Assembly: GCA_964549275.1 (NCBI GenBank)
Contig: CAZJUP010000002.1
Location: 124,001-188,000, forward strand
Source of the DNA: CAZJUP01 sp964549275
GTDB taxonomy: Bacteria; Fidelibacterota; Marinisomatia; Marinisomatales; TCS55
Length of the DNA stretch: 64,000 nucleotides
Direction of reading: 5' to 3'
The notes under the pieces: model-generated
What the model was told of the DNA's origin: nothing
The model's input: only the letters and a program-made list of their open reading frames with translations
Databases searched by the model: none
Program-made: the position numbers and the translations under genes
Part shown: positions 43,882-51,777 of the stretch, piece after piece
Layout: each line of letters begins with the position of its first letter
Numbering within the stretch: position 1 is the stretch's first letter

Positions 43882-45997
43882 ACTGGGTTACGATCCCCGG
43901 GTTGAAATAATATTTGACCTTATTTCAGATTTGTCTGAAGGAAAACCCTTAAAGATGAACTTCAACCCCACAAGTGGCGATGAATTCGACGCCATTGTGG
44001 CCGGTCTCAAAATGGTGTCGGAAGAATTAACAGAATCCCGAAACCAAATTGATGACGTTACAGACAGGTTGGGAAATGCCTTACTTGGAACGGGTGCAGG
44101 GTTATGGGATTGGAATATTGCTACAGGAGATGTGGTCTTCGATGAACGGTGGGCGCAGATGCTGGGGTATTCTTTGGAGGAAGTTGTCCCCCATGTTTCT
44201 TTCTGGGAGAAAATAGTCCATCCTGATGATATGCCAAATGTTTTGGAAGTTCTTGAAGCGCACCTAGATGGGAAAACCCCCCAATACCAAACGGAACATC
44301 GATGTAAAACGAAAACTGGAGAGTGGAAGTGGATTCTGGATACGGGGATGGTGTTTCAGCGTGATAAAAAAAATAAACCCTTGAGAGCGGTAGGGACCCA
44401 TTTGGATATTACGACAAGAAAGCTGAATGAGAAGAAACTGAAGGAGAGTGAATTAAAATTTCGTTCCATATTCGATACGGCAGCCATTGCATTGTTCATT
44501 GAAGATTTTTCTGAAGTAAAACATCAAGTTGAATTGCTTAAAAAACGCGGCGTAACTCGTTTTGCTTCTTACCTGGATAAACACCCTGAATTATTAGACA
44601 ATGCCGGGCGGTGGGTGAAGGTTATAGATGTTAATGATGCGGCTGTAAAAATGTACGAAGCAGATAATAAGGAACAGGTATTGGGGTCCCTGGAAAAATT
44701 ACTCATGCCGGAGGCCAAGCTATTTTTTAAAGACATTATTCTTTCCATAGCCGAAAATAAATCAACCCTTGTGGGAGAGACGATAAATAGGACTTTTAAG
44801 GGGAAAAAAATCAATGTCTTTCTCACTGTGTCCTTTCCGGAAAATGAGGAAGAATACCATTCCATTGTATTGGCGGTTCAGGATGTGACGAAACAGAAAA
44901 AAGCGGAATTGGAACTGGTGGAATCGGAAAGAAATTACCGATCGATTTTCAATGCTATAAGCGATGTTTACTATAAGACAGATAAAGATATGGTCATAAG
45001 GGAAGTCAGCCCATCAGTAAAAACAATTGCAGGATATGAGCCGGAGCAGCTTATAGGGAAAAAGGCCCATGAATTTTATTTTAATCCTGCCCAGCAGGAT
45101 ATGTTTATGCGCCAAATCATCATGGAAGGTCGTGTCATCAATTATGAAATGAGTCTGAAACATGTAGAAGGATTTCCCCTAACCGCCCTGGCCAATGTTT
45201 CCTTAATTAAGGATAAAGATGGATCCATAGCAGGATTGGAAGGTTTTCTGAGAGATATTACCGATAGAAAAAGACTGGAAGGTGAATTGATCCAGGCCGA
45301 AAAACTGGCGTCAGTAGGGACTTTGGCTGCCGGGCTATCTCATAAATTAAGGAATCCATTGGCCATCATTAAATCTTCGGCCCAATTAGCCCAGTTAAAC
45401 CAAAATGATCAGGACGTGGTTAAAAAAACATTGGAGACCATACTCAGAAATGCTGAAGATGCCAATACCATGATTTATGATCTCCTTAATTTTGCCAAAC
45501 CGCGGAAAGTATCCATTCAAGCTCGGGATTTGATCTTGACACTGAATAAAACACACCGTCTCATCCAAACAGAGATGGTTCGAAAAAATATTCATTTTAT
45601 CAAAGGATATGATCGAAAGCGTTTTCGAGCTTATTTTGACCAAGATGGTCTCATGGAGGCCCTCATGAACCTGTACATGAATGCCATCCAATCCATGGAA
45701 ATGGGGGGTGAAATCAAAACAGACCTGACGATGAATGACGGACAAGTATCTATCCACATTGAAGATAACGGGCCCGGAATTGCAGAAGAGGATCAGTTAA
45801 AAATATTTAACCCTTTTTTCACCACAAAACCGGAAGGTACAGGGTTAGGACTCGCTCTGTGTTTTCGTATCATGGAACAGCATAATGGCACCGTTTCATT
45901 GCAAAGTAACCATGGAGAAGGCACTCGAGCGACGCTTTCCTTTCCAGTCGGGGGGGGGGGGGGGAGACCCCACATTAAAAGAAGAAGGAGTAGATGA
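43874..45997 (+). CDS. Multi-PAS sensor histidine kinase (NtrB-like)
   Basis: 707-residue cytoplasmic kinase without membrane segments. After about 70 residues come three PAS-type domains (LLGTGAGLWDWNIATGDV with a PAC end THLDITTRKL; a second with RWVKVIDVNDAA; a third with FNAISDVYYKTDKDM). Then come the HisKA domain (LSHKLRNPLAII, the phosphorylated His followed by Lys rather than the usual Glu) and the ATPase domain (N box NAIQSM, DNGPGI, TGLGLAL). The ATG at 43874 overlaps the previous gene. A 15-G tract (45950-45964) near the 3' end sets the frame of the last residues, and the stop overlaps the start of the regulator gene. Confidence 0.88.
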   Translation: MSKLGYDPRVEIIFDLISDLSEGKPLKMNFNPTSGDEFDAIVAGLKMVSEELTESRNQIDDVTDRLGNALLGTGAGLWDWNIATGDVVFDERWAQMLGYSLEEVVPHVSFWEKIVHPDDMPNVLEVLEAHLDGKTPQYQTEHRCKTKTGEWKWILDTGMVFQRDKKNKPLRAVGTHLDITTRKLNEKKLKESELKFRSIFDTAAIALFIEDFSEVKHQVELLKKRGVTRFASYLDKHPELLDNAGRWVKVIDVNDAAVKMYEADNKEQVLGSLEKLLMPEAKLFFKDIILSIAENKSTLVGETINRTFKGKKINVFLTVSFPENEEEYHSIVLAVQDVTKQKKAELELVESERNYRSIFNAISDVYYKTDKDMVIREVSPSVKTIAGYEPEQLIGKKAHEFYFNPAQQDMFMRQIIMEGRVINYEMSLKHVEGFPLTALANVSLIKDKDGSIAGLEGFLRDITDRKRLEGELIQAEKLASVGTLAAGLSHKLRNPLAIIKSSAQLAQLNQNDQDVVKKTLETILRNAEDANTMIYDLLNFAKPRKVSIQARDLILTLNKTHRLIQTEMVRKNIHFIKGYDRKRFRAYFDQDGLMEALMNLYMNAIQSMEMGGEIKTDLTMNDGQVSIHIEDNGPGIAEEDQLKIFNPFFTTKPEGTGLGLALCFRIMEQHNGTVSLQSNHGEGTRATLSFPVGGGGGRPHIKRRRSR
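45950..45964 (+). repeat. Poly-G tract (15 G) in the kinase gene
   Basis: Fifteen G residues encode part of a Gly run. With the sequence as given, the kinase ends GRPHIKRRRSR at 45997. One G fewer gives DPTLKEEGVDE with a stop past the regulator start. Two fewer give an early stop after TPH. Such tracts slip during replication, so this may be a phase-variation switch or an assembly artefact. Confidence 0.9.
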
Positions 45998-47400
45998 ATA
46001 GATTAAAGCAAAGAAAAATCCTAGTTGTTGACGATGAAAAAGATATGCGTTGGGTGCTGACCACGTTATTTGAAGGAGAAGGATTTAAAGTTTTTAGCGC
46101 CGGAGACGGGAAGGAAGCCCTGAATATCCTTAAAAAAAACAGACCCCATGTTATGGTTTCAGATATCCGAATGCCGAAAATGGATGGGATGGAACTCCTT
46201 CACCATATCCGGGAGATCGATTTAACAGTTCCCGTTATTATGATGACGGCCTACAGCGAAGTGGGAACGGCTGTGGAGGCCATGAAAACCGGAGCCTATG
46301 ATTATATCGTAAAACCGTTTGATAACGAAGAATTGATTCTGACTGTGAATAGAGCCCTGAAAGGAAGAGCCTTGGAGGATGAAGTAGCACGCTTGAAAAT
46401 CCTTCTCGGAGAAAAAAAGGATGTGAGCCGTGTCATGGGTAAAAGTACAATCATCCAGGATTTATCTTCGAAAATTAAACGAGTGGCCGGAAGTGACTTT
46501 TCTGTCTTAATTGAAGGGGAAAGTGGGACAGGAAAAGAATTGGTAGCCGAAGCCATTCACTTGAACAGCAAACGGGAAGACAGACCTTTTATTATCGTGG
46601 ATTGCGGAGCCATACCGGAAACACTCATTGAAAGTGAATTGTTCGGCTACGAAAGAGGAGCCTTTACCGGGGCACATAAGCGGAAAAACGGACTTTTCGA
46701 AGCCGCAGACAGAGGGACACTCTTTTTAGATGAAATTGGAAATTTGCCCATGAGTATGCAGCCAAAACTTCTGAGAGCCATCGAAAGCAAATCGGTCACA
46801 CATCTCGGAGGGACAAAACGCATTCCCGTGGACATCCGAATTGTCAGTGCCACCAATAAAAAATTAACCCAGGCTGTTCAAAAAGGTGATTTCCGGGAAG
46901 ATCTGTTTTTCAGGTTAAATGAATTTTCCATTGGTGTTCCACCCTTAAGAGACCGAAAAGATGATATTCTCTATTTGGCTCACATGTTTTTAAAGGATGT
47001 GAATAGGGAATTGAATAAATTGGTTGACGGATTTTCTAAACGGGTAGAAAAAGGATTGCTCCTTTATAGCTGGCCGGGAAATGTGAGGGAATTAAAAAAT
47101 ATCATTCGAAGAACTGCCCTCCTGGCTGACAGAAAAATAACCGATGCCCATATTCCACAGGAAATGATGAATCTCGAATCACACTCGGCTCAATTGCATG
47201 ATTTGGGCGGGTTAATTTCCAACGGCTTATCCTGGAAAGAGATAAAAAAGCGACACCAAGTCGATTTTGAAAAAAGAGTGTTAACAGAAGTGCTGGAAAA
47301 AACGGATGGAAATAAACGCCAGGCGGCACGGATTTTGCAGATGGATTATAAAACACTGCATTCCAAAGTGAAAGAGTTAAACATTCAAATATCACCCTAA
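45994..47400 (+). CDS. NtrC-type sigma-54-dependent response regulator
   Basis: 468-residue regulator. Receiver (residues 1-120) with VVDDEKDMRW, phospho-acceptor in VSDIRMPKMDG and KPFDN. AAA+ domain (about 140-370) with Walker A GESGTGKE and the sigma-54 contact loop GAFTGA, which shows it activates sigma-54 RNA polymerase. Fis-like helix-turn-helix (residues 440-465, KRQAARILQMDYKTLHSKV). It is translationally coupled to the kinase before it (ATG overlaps the stop). The likely target is the sigma-54 promoter of gvpA, with binding to the 22-bp palindromes; that target is inference. Confidence 0.95.
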   Translation: MNRLKQRKILVVDDEKDMRWVLTTLFEGEGFKVFSAGDGKEALNILKKNRPHVMVSDIRMPKMDGMELLHHIREIDLTVPVIMMTAYSEVGTAVEAMKTGAYDYIVKPFDNEELILTVNRALKGRALEDEVARLKILLGEKKDVSRVMGKSTIIQDLSSKIKRVAGSDFSVLIEGESGTGKELVAEAIHLNSKREDRPFIIVDCGAIPETLIESELFGYERGAFTGAHKRKNGLFEAADRGTLFLDEIGNLPMSMQPKLLRAIESKSVTHLGGTKRIPVDIRIVSATNKKLTQAVQKGDFREDLFFRLNEFSIGVPPLRDRKDDILYLAHMFLKDVNRELNKLVDGFSKRVEKGLLLYSWPGNVRELKNIIRRTALLADRKITDAHIPQEMMNLESHSAQLHDLGGLISNGLSWKEIKKRHQVDFEKRVLTEVLEKTDGNKRQAARILQMDYKTLHSKVKELNIQISP

Positions 47401-47408
47401 ACAGGACA

Positions 47409-48902
47409 ATGGTTATGGATAACTTGACCCCGCCAACTATTATTGAAGCCGAATCCGTTTATCAAAAATTATATGACGGTATTATGGATTCGATTCCTTC
47501 TTCAATCCTCATCCTGGACCCCCATCTAAAAGTGTTGGCAGCCAATACAAATTTTTATCAGAAATCCCATCGAAATGAAAGAGACACGCTGGGACAATCT
47601 ATTAACAATATTTTCCCCAAAGTTTTGCTGGATTACACCATAATGGCGGATAAAATCAGAATTGTATTTCAGTCCAATATTCCGTACGAGGGAGAAGAGA
47701 TGGAATACCGGGCGCCAGGACTTCCTGCCCGGGTATATTATTATCGATTGACTCCTCTGGAAAAATCCACAGGCGAAGTAGAGAGTGTCATCCTCCTCAT
47801 GGATGATGTAACAGAAAGAAAGCGCCTTGGAGAACAAATCCAAAGAGCGGAGGAACACCTTGCACAGGTGGTGAACAGTGCCAATGACCTAATCGTTTCT
47901 ACAGATGCTGGAGGTAAAATTGTTTCCTGGAACCCCACCATTGAGAAAGTCACAGGAATCCTCAGCAGAAAAGTGTTATCCAAACCATTTGAAAAGATAT
48001 TTTTAAAGAACAGTCATAAAGAGATTAATTCCATCGTGAAACGCATTTTGAACGGGGTAAAAGTTCGGGACAAGGAATTTCCTTTAATGACTATTGAAGA
48101 AGAACTGGTGGATGTGTCCTGGAGCTTTTCTGCTATTAAAGATGAGCAGGGGCGCACCAACGGCATGGTTGCCTTGGGCCGGGATTTAACCGAACGAAAA
48201 GAATTGGAAGCCCGATTAGCCCAATCTGCAAAAATGGCCTCCCTGGGGACTATGGCCGGTGGTGTTGCCCATGAAATCAGAAATCCCCTGGCCATTATAG
48301 ATGCATCTGCACAGGTGATAAAAAACCGGGAGGCTAATTCCGGCCTCCTTAATGATTGTGTAAAAAAAATCAGGGATGCTTCTACCCGGGCTTCTAACAT
48401 TGTGGATAATATGCTCAAATTCGCCCGGGAACCGGAATTCGAAATGCAGGAAATCAATATTCATAATATTTTGCATGAAACACTGGAATTGATGCAAAAT
48501 CAATTATCCCTGCAGCATCTTAAAGTTGATTTAAAATTTCAGGCCGATAAACCTACCATTCTCGGTAATCAAAACCAATTACAGCAGGTCTATGTAAATC
48601 TAATCCTCAATGCCTGTAATGCCACAGAACCGGGAGGGACCATTTCCCTCTCAACTCAAAAAAAAGGTCGAATGCTGGAATGTCGATTCTCTGACACAGG
48701 GAAGGGAATTCCACCTAAAGATTTACCCTATATCTTTGATCCCTTTTTTACAACACAACCTGTGGGAAAAGGTACAGGATTAGGTTTATCCGTTTCTTAC
48801 AGTATTATTGAAAGGCATAATGGGAGTATAAATGTGGAAAGCCAACGAGGGAAAGGGACACAATTCACCATTACCCTTCCTCTTCACAAAACACAGAAAT
48901 AA
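47409..48902 (+). CDS. PAS-domain sensor histidine kinase
   Basis: 497-residue cytoplasmic kinase with two PAS domains (ILDPHLKVLAANTNFYQKSH; VNSANDLIVSTDAGGKIVSW). HisKA follows with GGVAHEIRNPLAIIDASAQV, where the phospho-His is followed by the normal Glu, then the ATPase domain (NACNATEPGG, DTGKGIPPKDL, GTGLGLSVSY). It is a typical NtrB-like histidine kinase. It lies 8 bp after the NtrC-type regulator and 12 bp before a single-domain receiver, so a second input into the same phosphorelay is likely. The start could be the second ATG, six bases downstream. Confidence 0.92.
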   Translation: MVMDNLTPPTIIEAESVYQKLYDGIMDSIPSSILILDPHLKVLAANTNFYQKSHRNERDTLGQSINNIFPKVLLDYTIMADKIRIVFQSNIPYEGEEMEYRAPGLPARVYYYRLTPLEKSTGEVESVILLMDDVTERKRLGEQIQRAEEHLAQVVNSANDLIVSTDAGGKIVSWNPTIEKVTGILSRKVLSKPFEKIFLKNSHKEINSIVKRILNGVKVRDKEFPLMTIEEELVDVSWSFSAIKDEQGRTNGMVALGRDLTERKELEARLAQSAKMASLGTMAGGVAHEIRNPLAIIDASAQVIKNREANSGLLNDCVKKIRDASTRASNIVDNMLKFAREPEFEMQEINIHNILHETLELMQNQLSLQHLKVDLKFQADKPTILGNQNQLQQVYVNLILNACNATEPGGTISLSTQKKGRMLECRFSDTGKGIPPKDLPYIFDPFFTTQPVGKGTGLGLSVSYSIIERHNGSINVESQRGKGTQFTITLPLHKTQK

Positions 48903-48914
48903 GGGATGAATTTT

Positions 48915-49298
48915 ATGAAAAAAACGAAGGAAAAACCGGATATTTTATTGGTGGATGACGAAAAGGATTTATGCTGGGCATTTCGAATGCGCTTTAAAGA
49001 AGGTCCCTTTACGGTTTCGACAGTGGAAACGGGAGAGGCCGCAGTAGAGGCCACGGAAAAATCTTCATTCCCTGTGGTTATACTGGATTCTAAATTGCCG
49101 GGTATTGACGGGTTTAAAACAGCAAAAATCTTAAAGAAGAATGCTCCAAAAACAGCCATTATCATGTTCTCCGGGTACCATCACCTGTCGGATAGAGAAA
49201 TTCAGGAAGGATTAAGAACCCAATTATTTCAGCACTTTATCAGCAAACCGTTTGATTTCGATGAAGTCAACACCCTCGTTTTGGACTGTTTAAAATAA
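48915..49298 (+). CDS. Single-domain response regulator
   Basis: 127-residue receiver protein: DILLVDDEKDLCWAF with the acidic pocket, phospho-acceptor Asp in VVILDSKLPGIDG, and a conserved Lys near the end (ISKPFDFDE). There is no output domain, so it probably passes phosphate between kinase and regulator or titrates it. I chose the ATG at 48915, nine bases after AGGG; an earlier ATG at 48906 is too close to that site. It continues the regulatory operon. Confidence 0.88.
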   Translation: MKKTKEKPDILLVDDEKDLCWAFRMRFKEGPFTVSTVETGEAAVEATEKSSFPVVILDSKLPGIDGFKTAKILKKNAPKTAIIMFSGYHHLSDREIQEGLRTQLFQHFISKPFDFDEVNTLVLDCLK

Positions 49299-49403
49299 AG
49301 CGGTTCCCGTTTACCAGGAGTTTCTGATTCCCTTCATGTGCTTTCCCTCAAACCCGGGGAAAAATGGTACAGTTCTTGCAAGATGACAGTTGAAAGGAAT
49401 CCA

Positions 49404-49589
49404 ATGATGGAGACTAAAGACTATCGCTGCGAAGACTGTGATTATTTATTTGAATTGCCGGAAATCACATCAGATTCCCCTCAATCCTGCCCAAATTGCA
49501 CCGGAACTCTTATGCCCTATGAATCGCCTTTTCCGGAAGATTGGGAATCCATATTTGAAATGGAAGAGGTTATGGAAGAATCACCATAA
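49404..49589 (+). CDS. Small zinc-ribbon protein
   Basis: 61-residue protein with two CxxC pairs, CEDCDYLFELPE and CPNCTG, forming a zinc ribbon, and an acidic C-terminal tail. It resembles small FmdB-like regulatory ribbons. The ATG at 49404 follows AAAGGA at five bases. It is the last gene before the gvpA promoter, and its stop codon overlaps palindrome site C by one base. Role unknown; it may be part of the regulatory group. Confidence 0.6.
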   Translation: MMETKDYRCEDCDYLFELPEITSDSPQSCPNCTGTLMPYESPFPEDWESIFEMEEVMEESP

Positions 49590-49610
49590 TTATGGAATTA
49601 ATTCCATAAT
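49589..49610. promoter_or_regulatory. 22-bp palindrome, site C, upstream of gvpA
   Basis: Fully symmetric 22-bp site: ATTATGG (49589-49595), 8-bp centre, CCATAAT (49604-49610). Half-sites and spacing equal sites A and B. Its centre is about 125 bp upstream of the predicted start of gvpA transcription, the usual distance for an enhancer-like binding site of an NtrC-type activator. Confidence 0.8.
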
Positions 49611-49698
49611 TTTTCCAATTTTTATCAAATTGCAATATATAGAATATCCCTTGGCCATCCCGTGAAAGAATAAAAGTCAAAATATGAAAAATATAGTT

Positions 49699-49715
49699 TG
49701 GCACACTTCTTGCAT
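49699..49715 (+). promoter_or_regulatory. Sigma-54 promoter of gvpA
   Basis: TGGCAC (49699-49704), 5 bp, TTGCAT (49710-49715): the -24 GG and -12 GC elements have the exact spacing of the consensus TGGCAC-N5-TTGCA. The start would be near 49725. The enhancer-type palindrome lies upstream and an NtrC-type sigma-54 activator is encoded in the adjacent operon. Confidence 0.85.
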
Positions 49716-49732
49716 TTCTTGCATTTAAAGAG

Positions 49733-49760
49733 ACTTTGCAGGAATCGAAACCTGCAGAGT
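49733..49760 (+). other. 5'-terminal hairpin of the gvpA mRNA
   Basis: ACTTTGCAGG (49733-49742) pairs with CCTGCAGAGT (49751-49760) over 10 bp (one G-U), within about 10 nt of the predicted mRNA start and before the AAAGGAG of gvpA. A stem at the very 5' end usually protects mRNA from decay, which would fit the large amounts of GvpA needed. Confidence 0.6.
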
Positions 49761-49793
49761 ATTGAAAAGTGAAAACAAAAAAAGGAGTCACTT

Positions 49794-50009
49794 ATGGCTG
49801 TTGAAAAAACCATCGCATCAAGCAGCCTCGTTGAAGTAGTCGACCGGATATTGGATAAAGGCATTGTGATTGATGCCTGGGTCCGTGTATCCCTGGTAGG
49901 CATTGAACTGTTGGCCATCGAAGCCAGAATTGTTCTTGCCTCTGTCGAAACCTACCTCAAATATGCTGAAGCTGTTGGCTTAACTGCTACCGCTGCCGCA
50001 CCAGCCTAG
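49794..50009 (+). CDS. gvpA: Gas vesicle major structural protein GvpA
   Basis: The 71-residue monomer that forms the ribbed wall of gas vesicles. It has the full conserved core SLVEVVDRILDKGIVIDAW, VRVSLVGIELLAIEARI and VLASVETYLKYAEAVGL, with a short Ala-rich C-terminus. There is a strong ribosome binding site (AAAGGAG), a sigma-54 promoter and a palindrome upstream, and a hairpin between this gene and the next that could limit downstream expression. It is the only canonical GvpA in the window; two other GvpA/J-type genes lie at 56.6 and 56.8 kb. Confidence 0.98.
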   Translation: MAVEKTIASSSLVEVVDRILDKGIVIDAWVRVSLVGIELLAIEARIVLASVETYLKYAEAVGLTATAAAPA

Positions 50010-50022
50010 TTGTAGCCAAAGT

Positions 50023-50079
50023 GGGAATCTTTTTGCCAATTCATCCTCAAGCAGCGTGTTTTGCCAAAAAGGAGTTCCC
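50023..50079 (+). other. Hairpin between gvpA and the following gene
   Basis: GGGAA (50023-50027) pairs with TTCCC (50075-50079) and CTTTTTG (50029-50035) with CAAAAAG (50065-50071), around a 29-nt loop. It starts 13 bp after the gvpA stop. It could act as an attenuator or as a 3' stabiliser that raises gvpA mRNA over the downstream genes. Confidence 0.55.
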
Positions 50080-50130
50080 CTTTCGGGATAAACCGATGAT
50101 TTACAGGCAACTTAATTCTTTACTTATTCA

Positions 50131-50715
50131 ATGAAACATTTTCTCATAGAAATAATGGAATCTTATGAAAAGAGAATTGATATTGTAAATGATATAATTG
50201 AGGGGTCTCACGACTTGTTGGAAAATTATCGAAAAGAAAGGGATACAGCCACAGTTGAATTACGAGAATCTTTAGCGAAATCCGGTTCCCTGCGGAGAAA
50301 GGATTTCGAAAAAATGATTAAAAGGATTCAAGACCGAAATGAAGTGTATGAAAAAAGCGTTAAAAAAGATCTGCGTCATTATGTAAAAGATCATCACCAA
50401 TTGGCAAAAGAATTAAGACTGGTTATATCTCAAAGTATTGGGAAAAAACCTCGTGAAAAATCACCGGTTAATGATTTTATAGAACGTCTCGAGAATCTGA
50501 AGAAAAAGCAGGAACTAAGAGAAATTGAATTAAATCAATCCTTATCTGCTTTTCAGTATTGCCAAGATAATTACTTAGAAATTATGGGGACGTTAATAGA
50601 GAAAGGTTCGGGCATACGATTATCAGATGTGAAACAAGTCCTGGATCAATATTCCAATGAAATGGAAATCAATATCATGAAAAACAAAAACCCTGGAGGA
50701 TACCATGCTAACTGA
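50131..50715 (+). CDS. GvpC-like coiled-coil protein
   Basis: 194-residue, highly charged helical protein. The N-terminal segment KRIDIVNDIIEGSHDLLENY followed by TATVELRESL resembles the repeats of the next gene product (RINFVDTLIKDTSELLGTF ... MATDLRNKL), so the two are probably paralogues. HHQLAKELR is a second motif copy. It is probably an outer-surface strengthening or size-setting protein of gas vesicles, by analogy with GvpC. It overlaps the next gene by 11 bp. The assignment rests on resemblance and position. Confidence 0.55.
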   Translation: MKHFLIEIMESYEKRIDIVNDIIEGSHDLLENYRKERDTATVELRESLAKSGSLRRKDFEKMIKRIQDRNEVYEKSVKKDLRHYVKDHHQLAKELRLVISQSIGKKPREKSPVNDFIERLENLKKKQELREIELNQSLSAFQYCQDNYLEIMGTLIEKGSGIRLSDVKQVLDQYSNEMEINIMKNKNPGGYHAN

Positions 50716-51748
50716 TGAAATGAAACGGTTAACGGAGGATATCGTTGCCCTGCATGATGCCCGGATTAATTTTGTTGATACCTTAATAAAAGATACATCA
50801 GAGTTGCTGGGTACATTCAGAAATGAACATAATCAAATGGCCACTGATCTTAGAAATAAACTGGAAACAGAGTATAAAGAATTACTCGAAGCTGTGGACC
50901 GGTTTATGAAAGATACTCATGCCCAAAACCAACAACTTAGATCGGACACATTAGGGATGTTGGAAGACTATGAAACTGCAAGACAGGCTGATGCGAAAAT
51001 CCAAAAAGATAACCTGATCCAATTCTCAAACGACTTGGTGAAAAATACTGCAAATATGTTATTGGATTTTGGAAATGCCCATGCAGAGATGGCTGATGAG
51101 TTACAGAATTTTCTTGGTTCCAGTGAAACATCAAGAAAGAATGAATTTGATGAAATGATGAATAGGGTAAAGAATAAAATATCTGAGTTAAAAACCTACA
51201 CTGAAACGATGTTGCGCGATGCCAGCAAAGCCCATGCAAAAATGGCACAGGAACTCCGGGATATGCTGAAGACAGTAACCAAAGAAAGAAAAGATGAAGT
51301 GGTTCAATTTATGCTGGGATTAGTTGATTCACATTCAGAAATGGCTAAGGAATTAAATGCGTTTTTAGAAAATAGTGAAAAGAACCGTAATGAAAACTTT
51401 GCCGAAATGATGAAAGATATTACTGCTCGTTTACTCGATCTTAAATCCTCAACGCATGGCCTCTTAAATGAATACGCTGAAGACAGGGAAGGCATGGCTG
51501 CTGCATGGACATCCTTGAACAAAACCATGACTGCACGACGAACACAGGGCATTGAAGCCGTGAGAAAGATAGAAGAAAAACAAGCGGTATTTAACACGGT
51601 GTCGGCTTCTAAAAATGGTGGGATCAAACTGACCCAAATCGGGAAATCAATGGGTAAACAATGGCAAAGCCTTATTCCGACGATGAACGAGCTCTTATCA
51701 GAAGGAAAAATCAAAAAGGATGACGACGGCTTTTACCATATGGCCTGA
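50705..51748 (+). CDS. GvpC-like repeat protein
   Basis: 347-residue helical protein with repeated HxxMAxEL units: HNQMATDL (residues 42-49), HAEMADEL (126-133), HAKMAQEL (177-184), HSEMAKEL (210-217) and REGMAAAW (261-268). Their spacing is 84, 51, 33 and 51 residues, that is, sums of 33 and 18. A 33-residue period is the known repeat of cyanobacterial GvpC, which binds the outer wall and stiffens it. The C-terminal 50 residues (GIKLTQIGKSMGKQW ... GKIKKDDDGFYHMA) look like a small winged-helix-like domain of unknown role. Overlaps the preceding gene; gvpO follows after 29 bp. Confidence 0.6.
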   Translation: MLTDEMKRLTEDIVALHDARINFVDTLIKDTSELLGTFRNEHNQMATDLRNKLETEYKELLEAVDRFMKDTHAQNQQLRSDTLGMLEDYETARQADAKIQKDNLIQFSNDLVKNTANMLLDFGNAHAEMADELQNFLGSSETSRKNEFDEMMNRVKNKISELKTYTETMLRDASKAHAKMAQELRDMLKTVTKERKDEVVQFMLGLVDSHSEMAKELNAFLENSEKNRNENFAEMMKDITARLLDLKSSTHGLLNEYAEDREGMAAAWTSLNKTMTARRTQGIEAVRKIEEKQAVFNTVSASKNGGIKLTQIGKSMGKQWQSLIPTMNELLSEGKIKKDDDGFYHMA

Positions 51749-51777
51749 ATCAGTTAATCAAGAAAAGGTGGTAAAAT

